A stretch of 64,000 nt of DNA from the NCBI GenBank assembly GCA_963781215.1, contig CAWAFE010000053.1:1-64000 (forward strand). Reading direction: 5' to 3'. Each line of letters starts with the position of its first letter. Positions within the stretch are counted from its first letter, which is position 1. Of this stretch, positions 9,869-20,466 are shown one piece after another. The DNA is from AP-15 sp963781215 (lineage in GTDB: Bacteria; Pseudomonadota; Alphaproteobacteria; ATCC43930; CGMCC-115725). A model generated the notes under the pieces. That model searched no databases, had not been told where the DNA came from, and was given only the letters and a program-made list of their open reading frames with translations. A program made the position numbers and the translations under genes.

Positions 9869-10724
9869 ATGCTCTCCCTGGAAGAGACGGCGAACAGGCA
9901 GGCGGTGTGGTCGAGCACTGCGAACCAGCTCAAGGCGAACTACGACCGCGCGCGCAAAGTGACCTTCATGCTATCAATCACCGCCGCGCTGCTGGCCACC
10001 GTCGCCAGCCAGCTGGAGGGGCGCGCCCCGCCTGTACCTCTCGGTTGCCAGCGCCGTCCTGCTCGGCCTGGTCAGCTTTCTGAGCGCCCGCCTGCTGAGC
10101 AGTGCCCGCACCTCGGCCTGGGTCCGCGCCCGGGCGGCGTCGGAGGCGCTCAAGCGCGAGGGCTTCAAGTTCGCCGCCTCGGCGGCGCCCTACGACGACC
10201 CCGCCGCCCGCGACGACCGGCTCAACGACGAGCGCGAGAAGATCGAGCGGGACGTCGAGGACCTCCTCGGCGAGGTGGTGCCGGCCTCCGGCAAGGGATC
10301 GGTGCCGCGGAGCCCGCTGCCGCCGGAGGGGTACATCGAGACCCGCGTCCGCGGTCAAGTGGAGAAGTTCTACGAGCCGAAGGCGGAGACCTACAGGAGG
10401 GCGGCGTCGGCGCTCCGCACGGCAGAGTTCGGCCTGTCCCTGGTCGCGGCCGTCATCACCGCCGCGGTCGGCGTCGCCGGCAAGGAGCTCTTCGGACTGC
10501 GGTTCGACTTCGTGGCGTTGACGGCGGTTCTGACGACGATCGCCGGCGCGATCCTCGCCCACATCGAGGCCTCCCGGTACGACTTCCTGGTGATGACGTA
10601 CCGCGCGGCCGCGCCCGCGGAGTGGTCCGCGTTCATCAATCGCTGCGAGGCGATCATCTTGGAGGAGAACAACGGGTGGGTGGCGAAGTGGAGCGCCCCC
10701 ACCAGCAGCTCCCCCGCAACCTGA
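9869..10724 (+). CDS. SLATT-type (DUF4231-like) membrane protein, frameshifted
   Basis: About 284 residues. Start ATG 9869 is preceded by GAGG. Four hydrophobic segments form two pairs: around residues 31-52 and 55-75 (VTFMLSITAALLATVAS; LYLSVASAVLLGLVSFLSA), then FGLSLVAAVITAAVGVAG and FVALTAVLTTIAGAILAHI near the end. Between them lies a charged linker rich in Asp, Glu and Arg. This is the layout of SLATT domains, predicted two-TM pore-type effectors linked to nucleotide-signal conflict systems. The frame breaks near 10030: the reading passes from ASQLEGRAP to RLYLSVASAVLL one frame over. It follows the TIR-STAND gene by 116 bp, same strand, and is probably its partner. The last residues abut transposase-derived DNA. 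The assignment rests on topology and overall resemblance, so is moderate. Confidence 0.65.
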
Positions 10725-10900
10725 GAACCGCGGCAGGCCCATGGCGATCTTGGCGATCGTGTCCCGGCTCAGCCCGAACACACCCGCCGCTTCCCGCCGG
10801 CTATGCCCTTCAAGCAGCACATACCGGCGAACCGCCGCATATACCTCCACCTGAAACACCCCCGGCCACCCTCTCCGAAATCCGGACAGGCGCGCGAGTT
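10725..10900 (-). mobile_element. IS21-family transposase (istA) 5' remnant
   Basis: Reading leftward from 10859 gives MFQVEVYAAVRRYVLLEG, then HSRREAAGVFGLSRDTIAK, the N-terminal helix-turn-helix of IS21-family IstA transposases. Homology stops at about 10725, at the end of the SLATT gene, so only about 40 codons of the usual 400-500 remain. No istB is present. The 10860-10916 stretch may include the element's outer end. It marks a recombination or transposition event at the right edge of the island. Confidence 0.75.
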
Positions 10901-10916
10901 GTAGGGGGTGGAGGTC

Positions 10917-12341
10917 TCAGTTCAGCCGCACGTATTCGTAGTCGAGCGGCGTGTTGTTGATGCCGATCTCGGGCGGGGCGATCCAGCCCGCGACCTTGCC
11001 GGGCTCGGTGACGCGCTGCATCAGGCTCGCGACAAAGCCGCGGTCCTCGGGCGAGGGTAGCCAATCGTGCTGCCGCTCGTGCCATTCCTCGTCGGCGATC
11101 GGTAGGCCCTCGGGGTCGGTCGGCGTGCCGGCCCACACGCCGATCGAGCGGTGGAAGCGGGTGCTCGGCAGCCGGAACCGAAACTCATACCCGGCCTCTG
11201 CGATAAGCCGGTTCCAGCGCTGCACGCCGACATCGCAATCCCGGGCATAGGCGGCGCGCGTCACTTCGTTCATGGCGCTGCGCATCGGCACGTCCTCGGC
11301 CGTCACCCCGCCTTTCCCGTCCGGCACCTCGATGCGCAGGCTCTGATCGGTCGCCAAGTGCTCGGCAAACCGCGCCTCGTCGGGACGGCCTTTGAGGCCG
11401 CGGGCAAAATAGCTCGCGGCATTGGACGAGATCTCGGCGCCGAAGAGATCGAGCGACGAGCTGAACCAGAAATTGATGTAGCGCTGCAGAGTTAGAAGAT
11501 CGATCGCGCCGGCATTGCGCACCGCCGTGGGGTCATCGCTGCCGAGCGCCTTCATGACCTCGATCGTGCGCTTGACGATGCGGGTGATCCCGCTCCCGCC
11601 GACGAACATGTGAAAGGCTTCCTCGGTCAGCATGAACCGGCAGGTGCGCGACAGCGGGTCGAAGGCGCTCTCGGCCAGGCTCTTCAGCTGAAAGCGGCCG
11701 TCGCGATCGGTGAAATAGGTGAACATGAAGAAGCTCAGCCAATCGGCGATCGGCTCGTTAAAGGTGCCGAGGATGCGCGGCTTGTCGGGATCGCCCGAGT
11801 GGCGCGCCAGCAATTCCTCGGCTTCCTCGCGCCCGTCGCGGCCAAAATAGCCGTGCAGTAGGTAGACCATCGCCCATAGATGGCGGCCTTCCTCGACATT
11901 GATCTGGAACAGGTTGCGCAAATCGTAGAGCGAGGGGCAGGTGTCACCGAGCAAGCGTTGCTGCTCGACCGAGGCGGGCTCGGTGTCGCCCTGGGTCACG
12001 ATCAGCCGGCGCAGGGCCGAGCGGTGCTCGCCCGGCACCTGCTGCCATACCGGTTCGCCAAGAGCGTCGCCGAAGCCGATCCGGCGATCGGGCACCGGGT
12101 CGGCGAGAAAGATGCCCCAGCGGTATTCCGGCATCTTGACCATGCCGTAGCTCGCCCAGCCCTGCTCGTCGACCGCCGTGGCGGTGCGCAGATAGATTTC
12201 GGCACCGGCGAACACCGCCGGCCCCATTTCTTTCCACCAGTCGAGAAAGTGCGGCTGCCAGTGCTCCAGCGCGCGCTGCAAGGCGCGGTTGCCGCCAAGA
12301 TCGACGTTGTTCGGGATCCGCTCCAGATAGTCGATCGCCAT
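10917..12341 (-). CDS. boxB: Benzoyl-CoA 2,3-epoxidase subunit B
   Basis: A 474-residue protein, full length for BoxB, the di-iron component that epoxidises benzoyl-CoA at C2-C3 using electrons from BoxA. It begins MAIDYLERIPNNVDLGGN. Two metal-binding ExxH pairs are visible, in VEEGRHLWAM and TEEAFHMFVG. The C-terminal part has FRFRLPSTRFHRSIGVW and the final GIN segment typical of the family. The start is preceded by TAGGAGG, which also contains the boxC stop codon, so boxC and boxB are adjacent and co-transcribed leftward. No boxA is seen downstream: the IS21 remnant and the TIR/SLATT island come next. A degraded second copy of its 3' end lies at 5540-5792. Confidence 0.95.
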   Translation of the reverse strand: MAIDYLERIPNNVDLGGNRALQRALEHWQPHFLDWWKEMGPAVFAGAEIYLRTATAVDEQGWASYGMVKMPEYRWGIFLADPVPDRRIGFGDALGEPVWQQVPGEHRSALRRLIVTQGDTEPASVEQQRLLGDTCPSLYDLRNLFQINVEEGRHLWAMVYLLHGYFGRDGREEAEELLARHSGDPDKPRILGTFNEPIADWLSFFMFTYFTDRDGRFQLKSLAESAFDPLSRTCRFMLTEEAFHMFVGGSGITRIVKRTIEVMKALGSDDPTAVRNAGAIDLLTLQRYINFWFSSSLDLFGAEISSNAASYFARGLKGRPDEARFAEHLATDQSLRIEVPDGKGGVTAEDVPMRSAMNEVTRAAYARDCDVGVQRWNRLIAEAGYEFRFRLPSTRFHRSIGVWAGTPTDPEGLPIADEEWHERQHDWLPSPEDRGFVASLMQRVTEPGKVAGWIAPPEIGINNTPLDYEYVRLN

Positions 12342-12350
12342 CCCCGCCTC

Positions 12351-13969
12351 CTACACCCGGTCCCAGTCGAAGCGCGGCTTGCCGTGCCGCTGCCGTAGCG
12401 TTTCAGCGCGCCCTCTTCGCCGGTCGCGTTCGGCCGGGAAAAGACCCAGTTCTGCCAAGCCGAGAGGCGGGCGAAGATCTTGGTCGCCAATGTCTCGGGA
12501 CCGGCAAAGCGCAGGCTCGCCTCCATCCCGGTCAACGCGTCCGGCGACAGGCTGGCCCGTTCCTCGACCGCGAGGCGGATTTCGTCCTCCCAGTCGAGCT
12601 CGTCCGGAGCAAAGGTTATGAGCCCGAGGTCGAGCGCCGCGGCCGCCCCGAATGTTCCAGCGGTGAATTTCCCGGCGGCCCCGTTGTCGTTAAAGCGCGC
12701 CGCGAGCCGAGTGCGCCCGTTCGGCATTTCAAGTCCGCCGAAATTCATCGCGTCGAGGGCGATGCGTGGCCCGTCGGCCAGCATGTAGCTGCGGTCGGCG
12801 GCGAGCGCCAGCTCGAACAGGCTGCCGGCAAAGCACGAGCCCTCGCCGATCACCGCGAACAGGCTGCGCGATGAGACATCGAGCCGTCGCAAGGCGCGGC
12901 GGAGAAGACCGATCGTTTCGCGCACGAACCAGTGGTCCCGGTGCGCCGCCATCGCGCGGTCGCAGGCCAGCACGGCCTCGGGCTCCCCCGCCGTCTTCAG
13001 CAGCCAGGTGCCGATTTCGGGCTCGTTGGCGCGCAGCAGCAGCACCGCGTCATCGAGCTCGCGCGCCATCGCCAGCGGCCACCACCGCGCTCCGGCCGCG
13101 AGGATACCGGCAAGATCAGCGGGCGCGTCCTCGGAGCGCGGCCCCGCGACCGTCACCGTCGCGGTTCGCCCGCCGCGCTCGATCCCAACGTCGACCCAGC
13201 GGTAGCGAAAGCCGCCCGCATCGAGCCGCCGGTCGAGCGGCGGCAGCGTCACACCTTCGGCGTCGGCGGGACGGTCGCTGCCGGCCGCCAGCGCGCGGGC
13301 CCGCTCCTGGACGAGCTGTTTGAAGCGCGCCGGCGGCGCCGTCCAATCGACGAGGCCCCAGGCCATCGCGCGGTCGGCGCGCACCCCCTCGGCAGTGGTG
13401 CAGAACACGTCGGCGAGATCGCGCCTGACCTTGCGCTTGTCGACCAGCCGCGTCAGCCCGCCAGTGCCGGGCAGCACGCCGAGGAGCGGCACCTCGGGTA
13501 GGCTCAATGTGCTCGACCGGTCGTCGATCATGACGATCTCATCGCAGGCAAGCGCCAGCTCGTAGCCGCCGCCGGCGCAAGCGCCGTTGACCGCCGCAAT
13601 AAACTTCAAGCCGGCATGCGCGCTCGAATCCTCGATGCCGTTCCTGGTCTCGTTGGTGAACTTGCAGAAATTGACCTTCTGCGCGTGGCTCGCCTGGCCC
13701 AGCATGTAGATATTGGCGCCCGAAGAGAACACTCGCTCCCGGCCGCTGGTGATCACCACAACGCGCACCCCGGGATGCTCGAACCGGATCCGGTTGAGCG
13801 CATCCGCCAGCTCGATATCGACGCCCAAATCGTAGGAATTGAGCTTCAGCCGATAGCCCCGGTCGAGCCCGCCATCCTCCTGGACATCGAGGGCCAACGT
13901 GGCGATCGGCCCCGCGCAGGAGAGCCGCCAATGGCGGTAGCCGCCGGGATCGGTATCGAAGGCGATCAT
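12351..13969 (-). CDS. boxC: 2,3-epoxybenzoyl-CoA dihydrolase (benzoyl-CoA-dihydrodiol lyase), frameshift near C-terminus
   Basis: About 538 residues with two crotonase-like halves. The first half has SSGANIYMLG, NGACAGGGYELALACDEI and PLLGVLPGTGGLTRL, all signature segments of BoxC. It opens the epoxide ring hydrolytically, yielding 3,4-dehydroadipyl-CoA semialdehyde and formate. The main frame runs through FSRPNATGEEGALKRYG and then goes out of frame near 12395; one frame over it reads HGKPRFDWDRV and stops at 12351-12353, the expected family end. A single indel therefore explains it. It is the first gene of a leftward boxC-boxB pair, divergent from the benzoate-CoA ligase gene with a 76-bp gap between the two start codons. 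Confidence 0.93.
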
Positions 13970-14045
13970 CGGGAACCTCCGACGGCATCATAGCCAGGGC
14001 GGCAGAGAAATGCTTTTATTCCGGTTGTGGAGTGGAGGTGAGCGG

Positions 14046-15573
<1,528 letters not shown>

Positions 15574-15582
15574 GCCTGCTGC

Positions 15583-17940
15583 TCAATCGCGCCGCAGCGC
15601 CTCCACGATCCGCTCCGCGGTGATCGGGGTCGCGTTGAATTCGGCGCCGAACGGCGCCAGCGCGTCGCACACGGCATTGGCGATCGCCGCCGGCGGCGCC
15701 ACCGCACCTCCCTCGCCCACCCCCTTGACGCCGAGCGGGTTCAGCGGCGACGGCGAATGCTGGTGCTCTATCCGCAACGCCGGGATGTCGCTCGCGGTCG
15801 GCAGCGCGTAGTCCATCAGCGAGCCGGAGAGCAGCTGGCCCTCGGCGTCGTAGCAGATCGCCTCGTGCAGGACGCCGCCGATGCCTTGGGCGGCGCCGCC
15901 GGCGATCTGGCCCTCGACCAGCATCGGGTTGACGACGGTGCCGCAATCGTGGGCGACGGCGTAGTCCTCGATCGCCACCCGGCCGGTCTCGGGGTCGACC
16001 TCGACGATCGCGACATGCGTGGCCGAGCTCCAGGTCACCGTCGGCGGCTCCCAGTAATAGGTCTCCTCGAGCCCGGCCTCGATTTCGGCCGGGCGGCCGT
16101 GGTCCCAACCCGGGCGGGCGGCCGCGGCGATGCGGGCAAGGCTAACCGCTGCCTCCGGCACGCCGACGATGCCGACCCTGCCGTCGCGCAATTCGAGATC
16201 GGCCGCGGCGCATTCGAGGAGGTTGGCGGCGATCGCCAAGACCTTCTCTTTCAGCCGCTCGCTCGCATGGTGAACCGCGGCCGACACGGTGACGGTGCTG
16301 CGGCTGGCGATTGTGCCGAACCCGACCGCGATTTCGGCAGTATCGGCGAGCGCCACGACCACGTCGTCCGGGGCCACCTGCCAGGCGTCGGCGACGATCT
16401 GCGCATAGACCGTTTCCATCCCCTGACCTTGCGGGCAGGCGCCAGCGGCGACATAAATCCTACCCGACGGGTCGACGCGGACGAGCGCGCTCTCAAACGG
16501 CCCGACCCCGGTCCCCTCGACGTAGCAGCCGATGCCGAGGCCGAGATACCGCCCCTCTTGCCGCGCCCCCGCCTGACGCCCGCGGAATGCAGAGAGTCCG
16601 CCGACCGCATTCAACGCCATCCGCAGGCCCTCGGGATAGTCGCCGCTGTCGTAGACGATTGGCTCGCCGTCGCGATAGGGGATGCCGACGCGGTAGGGCA
16701 TCTCGTCGGCGCGGATCATATTGCGCCGCCTCACCTCGGCGGGCTCCAGCCCCAGCTCCCGCGCGACGAGGTCGACGCCACGCTCGGTGGCAAAGGCCGC
16801 TTCCGGGCGCCCGGCGCCGCGATATGCCGAGTTCGGGGTCTTATTGGTGACCGCGATGCGCGCGCTCGCCGCGTAGTTCTCGATCTTGTAGGGGCCGAGG
16901 AGGTGGGCGGCGGTGTTGTAGGCGATGCCGGCGCCGATGGGGTTCCAGGCGCCGCAATCGAGGATGAAATCGTCGCGCAGCGCCACGATCCGGGCGTCGT
17001 TGTCGAAGCCGATCTCGACATCGTGGATCTGGTCGCGCGAATGGGTGGCACTCAACAAATGCTCGCGGCGGTCCTCGATCCACCGCACCGGCCGCCCGGC
17101 CGCGCGCGCCAGAAACGGGATCAGCAAATCCTCGGGATAGACATGGCCCTTGCCGCCGAAGCCGCCGCCGACATCGAGCGCCACGACGCGCACCCGCGCC
17201 TCGGGCAGGCCGAGGATGTGGGCGGCTTCGCGGCGCACCCAATGGACGATCTGGGTTGCCGACCAGATCGTCGCCGAGTTCGTCCGCCGGTCGTAGGAGG
17301 CGACGACGCCGCGGCATTCGATCGGCATCGCCGCATAGCGATGGTGGTAGAAGCGCCGTTGCAGCCGATGCGGTGCCGCGGCGAGTGCGGCGTCGACACC
17401 GCCCTTGGCGATCGCGAAATTGCCGATCAGATTGGTTTGCAGCCGTTCGTGCACGATCGGCGCGCCGGACTTCATCGCCGCCTCTGGGTCGGTGACGGCC
17501 GGCAGCGGCTCGAGATCGAGCCCAATCCGTTCAGCGGCGTCCTCGGCCGCGTCGCGGCTCTCGGCGACGACCACGGCGAGCGCTTCGCCGACATGCCGCA
17601 CCTTGTCGTGCGCCAAAAGCGGCTGCTGCGGGTTCAGAAAGCGGTGCTGCACCAGGCTCGTCCATTTCCGCGGCAGCGACAGCTGCGCGTCGGGGACCGG
17701 CGGCAGCAGGCGCTGCAATTCGCCGCCGCTCAGTGCCAGGACGACACCCGGCGCGGCCTTGACCGGCGTCAGGTCGACGGCGCGGATGCGGGCATGCGCC
17801 AGCGGGCTGCGCACGAGTACGGCATGCAGCATCCCCGGCAGCACCAGATCGGCGATGAACCGCCCTTCGCCGGTCAGCAGCCGCCGATCCTCGCGGCGCA
17901 GCATCGAACGCCCGACATAGCGGGTTTCGGTCGCGGCCAT
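15583..17940 (-). CDS. Xanthine dehydrogenase family, molybdopterin-binding (CoxL-like, form II) subunit
   Basis: A 785-residue large subunit of the molybdenum hydroxylase family. It shows the N-terminal GRSMLRREDRRLLTGEGRF, the GGGFGGKGHVYPED segment, AYRGAGRPEA, which is the form II version of the CoxL active-site loop (form I CO dehydrogenases have AYxCSFR), GACPQGQGMET and the C-terminal GVKGVGEGGAVAPP with the family's catalytic Glu. It is therefore unlikely to be a true CO dehydrogenase. Substrate unknown. The FAD and iron-sulfur subunits usually beside it are absent from this window. Start 17940 was chosen over 17994 because the conserved N-terminus begins there and a G-rich Shine-Dalgarno-like tract precedes it. 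Divergent from the F420 operon. Confidence 0.92.
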   Translation of the reverse strand: MAATETRYVGRSMLRREDRRLLTGEGRFIADLVLPGMLHAVLVRSPLAHARIRAVDLTPVKAAPGVVLALSGGELQRLLPPVPDAQLSLPRKWTSLVQHRFLNPQQPLLAHDKVRHVGEALAVVVAESRDAAEDAAERIGLDLEPLPAVTDPEAAMKSGAPIVHERLQTNLIGNFAIAKGGVDAALAAAPHRLQRRFYHHRYAAMPIECRGVVASYDRRTNSATIWSATQIVHWVRREAAHILGLPEARVRVVALDVGGGFGGKGHVYPEDLLIPFLARAAGRPVRWIEDRREHLLSATHSRDQIHDVEIGFDNDARIVALRDDFILDCGAWNPIGAGIAYNTAAHLLGPYKIENYAASARIAVTNKTPNSAYRGAGRPEAAFATERGVDLVARELGLEPAEVRRRNMIRADEMPYRVGIPYRDGEPIVYDSGDYPEGLRMALNAVGGLSAFRGRQAGARQEGRYLGLGIGCYVEGTGVGPFESALVRVDPSGRIYVAAGACPQGQGMETVYAQIVADAWQVAPDDVVVALADTAEIAVGFGTIASRSTVTVSAAVHHASERLKEKVLAIAANLLECAAADLELRDGRVGIVGVPEAAVSLARIAAAARPGWDHGRPAEIEAGLEETYYWEPPTVTWSSATHVAIVEVDPETGRVAIEDYAVAHDCGTVVNPMLVEGQIAGGAAQGIGGVLHEAICYDAEGQLLSGSLMDYALPTASDIPALRIEHQHSPSPLNPLGVKGVGEGGAVAPPAAIANAVCDALAPFGAEFNATPITAERIVEALRRD

Positions 17941-18106
17941 CGCGCGCCCCCCAATTCCGGTCAAAGATTTTGGTCCGGCCCGAGATCCTGGCATGGCCGC
18001 CCGCCGCCGCGCAATCGCATCGGCCGGCGGCCCGCGTGATCCTGACCCTTGCCAGGAAGCCGGCGAGGTGGCAATCGGTCCCCGCGATCATGGAACGGAA
18101 GCACCG

Positions 18107-18877
18107 ATGCCTGCCGCCGGGATAAGTCTGACGCCGCTTTCCGGCATCAAGCTCATCGAGCCGGGCGATGATCTCGCGGCAATCGCGGTCGACGCGCTGG
18201 CAGCGAGCGGGCTCGTCCCGCAGGACCGCGACGTGCTGGTCGTGGTGCAGAAGATCGTCTCCAAGGCCGAGGGGCGCTATGTCGATCTGGCCGATGTCCA
18301 ACCCTCTGAGCGGGCGGCGTCGCTCGCCGCCGAGGTCGACAAAGACCCGCGCTTCGTTGAGGTGGTGCTTTCAGAATCGCGGCGCGTGGTGCGCCATCGC
18401 CCTGGCCTCTTGATCGTCGAGCACCGGCTCGGCTTTGTCATGGCCAATGCCGGGATCGACCGCTCGAACATCACCTCCGAAGAGGGCGTCGAGCGGGTGC
18501 TATTGCTGCCGGTCGACCCGGATGGCTCGGCCCGGGCCTTGCAGCAGCGCCTCGCCGCGATCTTCAACGTCCGGCTCGGCGTCGTGATCAGCGACAGCTT
18601 CGGCCGCCCGTGGCGCCGCGGCATCGTCGGGATCGCGCTGGGCGCGGCGGGGCTCCCCGCCTATGTCGATCTGCGCGGCCATCCCGACCTCTTCGGCCGC
18701 GAGCTGAAGGTGACCGAGACCGCCTTTGCCGACGAGATCGCCGCCGCCGCCTCGCTGGTCACCGGCCAGGCCGACGAGGCGGTGCCAATGGTGCTGGTGC
18801 GCGGCCTCGGCTGGTCGGCGCCCGACGTGCCGGCGGCGTACCTCGTCCGCCCTGCCGAGCACGACCTCTTCCGATGA
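18107..18877 (+). CDS. cofE: Coenzyme F420-0:L-glutamate ligase
   Basis: A 256-residue stand-alone CofE. It has LSGIKLIEPGDDL at the N-terminus, VVVQKIVSKAEGR, HRLGFVMANAGIDRSN and VVISDSFGRPWRRG, the conserved GTP, metal and F420-0 binding segments. It adds glutamate residues to F420-0 with GTP. The C-terminal nitroreductase-like half found in actinobacterial FbiB, which reduces dehydro-F420-0, is absent. The start is preceded by GGAACGGAA. Its stop overlaps the cofD start (ATGA at 18874-18877), so translation is coupled. First gene of a four-gene rightward F420 operon, divergent from the CoxL-like gene across 166 bp. Confidence 0.95.
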   Translation: MPAAGISLTPLSGIKLIEPGDDLAAIAVDALAASGLVPQDRDVLVVVQKIVSKAEGRYVDLADVQPSERAASLAAEVDKDPRFVEVVLSESRRVVRHRPGLLIVEHRLGFVMANAGIDRSNITSEEGVERVLLLPVDPDGSARALQQRLAAIFNVRLGVVISDSFGRPWRRGIVGIALGAAGLPAYVDLRGHPDLFGRELKVTETAFADEIAAAASLVTGQADEAVPMVLVRGLGWSAPDVPAAYLVRPAEHDLFR

Positions 18878-19797
18878 GCGTCGTTGCCTTGTCGGGCGGG
18901 ATCGGCGGCGCCAAACTGGCGCTCGGCCTCTATCGCGTACTGCCGCCGGAGGCTCTGATAGTGGCCGCCAATACCGGCGACGATTTCGAGCATCTCGGGC
19001 TCTCGGTCTCCCCCGATATCGACACCCTCCTCTACACCCTTGCCGGCATCGACAATCCCGAGACCGGGTGGGGCCGGCGCGGCGAGACCTGGACCTTCAT
19101 GGCCGCACTCGGGCAATTGGGCGGCGAGACTTGGTTCCGGCTCGGCGACGGCGATCTCGCCACCCACGTCGAGCGCAGCCGGCGGCTCGCCGCCGGCGAG
19201 AGCCTGTCCCGGATCACCGAAGATTTCCGCAGCCGGCTCGGGATCGCCGCGCGAGTGCTGCCGATGAGCGATGGCCGGGTCCGCACTCGCTTGCGCACCG
19301 ACGAGGGCTGGCTCGACTTTCAGGATTATTTCGTCGCGCGGCGTTGCGCTCCGGTGGTCCGCGAGATCGCCTTTGCCGGTGCTGCCGAGGCGCTGCCGCA
19401 GCCGGATTTGCTCGCCGCGCTCGCCCAGGAGGATCTGCGGCTGGTGGTGATCTGCCCCTCGAACCCGTTCATCAGTATCGACCCGATCCTCGCCCTTCCC
19501 GGCCTCCGCGAGGCGTTGCGGGCGAGCCGCGCGCCGGTCGTTGCGGTCTCGCCGATCATCGGCGGCCAGGCTGTCAAGGGCCCGACCGCAAAGATGATGG
19601 CCGAGCTGGGATTGCCGGTCGGGGCGGCGGCGGTTGCGCGCCATTACGGCGACCTCCTCGACCTCTATGTCGTCGACGAAGCCGATGCCGACGAGGTCCG
19701 CGGCCTCGGCCTGCCGGTCGTCCTGGCGCCGACCCTGATGCAGACACTCGCCGACAAAGAAACGCTGGCGCGGCGGGTGCTGGCGACCGGGTTGTGA
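18874..19797 (+). CDS. cofD: 2-phospho-L-lactate transferase (F420 pathway)
   Basis: A 307-residue CofD. The N-terminal VVALSGGIGGAKLALGL is the signature nucleotide-binding loop; NTGDDFEHLGL and SPDIDTLLYTLAG follow, then VICPSNPFISIDPIL and SPIIGGQAVKGPTAKM. It joins the GDP-activated three-carbon acid made by CofC to the deazaflavin FO, giving (dehydro-)F420-0. The start ATG lies within the cofE stop. cofC begins one base after its stop, so the order cofE-cofD-cofC is tightly coupled. Confidence 0.95.
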   Translation: MSVVALSGGIGGAKLALGLYRVLPPEALIVAANTGDDFEHLGLSVSPDIDTLLYTLAGIDNPETGWGRRGETWTFMAALGQLGGETWFRLGDGDLATHVERSRRLAAGESLSRITEDFRSRLGIAARVLPMSDGRVRTRLRTDEGWLDFQDYFVARRCAPVVREIAFAGAAEALPQPDLLAALAQEDLRLVVICPSNPFISIDPILALPGLREALRASRAPVVAVSPIIGGQAVKGPTAKMMAELGLPVGAAAVARHYGDLLDLYVVDEADADEVRGLGLPVVLAPTLMQTLADKETLARRVLATGL

Positions 19798-19798
19798 C

Positions 19799-20453
19799 AT
19801 GGACGTCTGGGCGGTCGTGCCGGTCAAGGAGGTGGCTGGGGCCAAGGAGCGGCTCGCCCCGTCGCTACCGCCCGAGTTGCGCCGGGCATTGGCATTGGCG
19901 ATGCTCGAGGATGTGCTCGCCGCGTTGGCAGCCGCTACGGATCTGGCCGGGCTGCTGGTGGTGACCGTCGATCCTGCCGCGATCCGGGTGGCCCGGCAGT
20001 ATGGCGCGCGCCTGGTCGAAGAGGGCGCCCGCGACGGTCATACCGGCGCGGTTGCCGCTGCGGCGCGGCTGCTCGCGGCAGAAGGCCGCGCCGGCATGCT
20101 GACCATTGCCCGGCGACATCCCGTTGGTGACTGCGGCCGAGATCGCGAGCCTTCTCGCCGCGCATCGCCCGGCCCCCGCCTTTACGATCGCCCCGTCGCA
20201 CGACGAGGGCGGGTCGAACGCGGTCCTTTGCTCGCCGCCCGACGCGGTTCCGCTGCGCTTTGGCGTCGACAGTTTCTTTCCGCATCTGCGCGCGGCAGAA
20301 GCGCGGGGCATTCGCCCGACCGTGGTGCATCTGCCCGGCATCGCCCTCGACATCGACAATCCCGAGGATCTCGCGGTCTTTGCGCGGATATCGACGCCGA
20401 CGCGCACGCGTGCGCTCCTCGCGGAGAATGCTATGGTGCCCGCCGATCGATAG
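19799..20453 (+). CDS. cofC: 2-phospho-L-lactate (or 3-phosphoglycerate) guanylyltransferase, frameshifted
   Basis: About 217 residues of the CofC nucleotidyltransferase family. The N-terminus VWAVVPVKEVAGAKERLAP is the GTP-binding signature; after the break the chain shows PGDIPLVTAAEI, HDEGGSNAVLCSPP and HLPGIALDIDNPEDLA. It activates a phosphorylated C3 acid with GTP for CofD. Whether it prefers 2-phospholactate, phosphoenolpyruvate or 3-phosphoglycerate cannot be read from the residues seen. The frame breaks near 20108, where AGMLTI should run directly into PGDIP; one extra base accounts for it. Third gene of the F420 operon, 13 bp before the FO synthase start. Confidence 0.92.
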
Positions 20454-20466
20454 GAGAACTTCGAGG

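Noticed and set aside
15583..17940. True aerobic CO dehydrogenase large subunit
   Set aside because: The active-site loop is AYRGAGR (form II), not the form I AYxCSFR, and the other subunits are absent.
15757..18039. 760-codon open frame on the plus strand
   Set aside because: Exactly antisense to the CoxL-like gene, whose motifs are unmistakable; the plus-strand translation is Arg/Asp-rich without domains.
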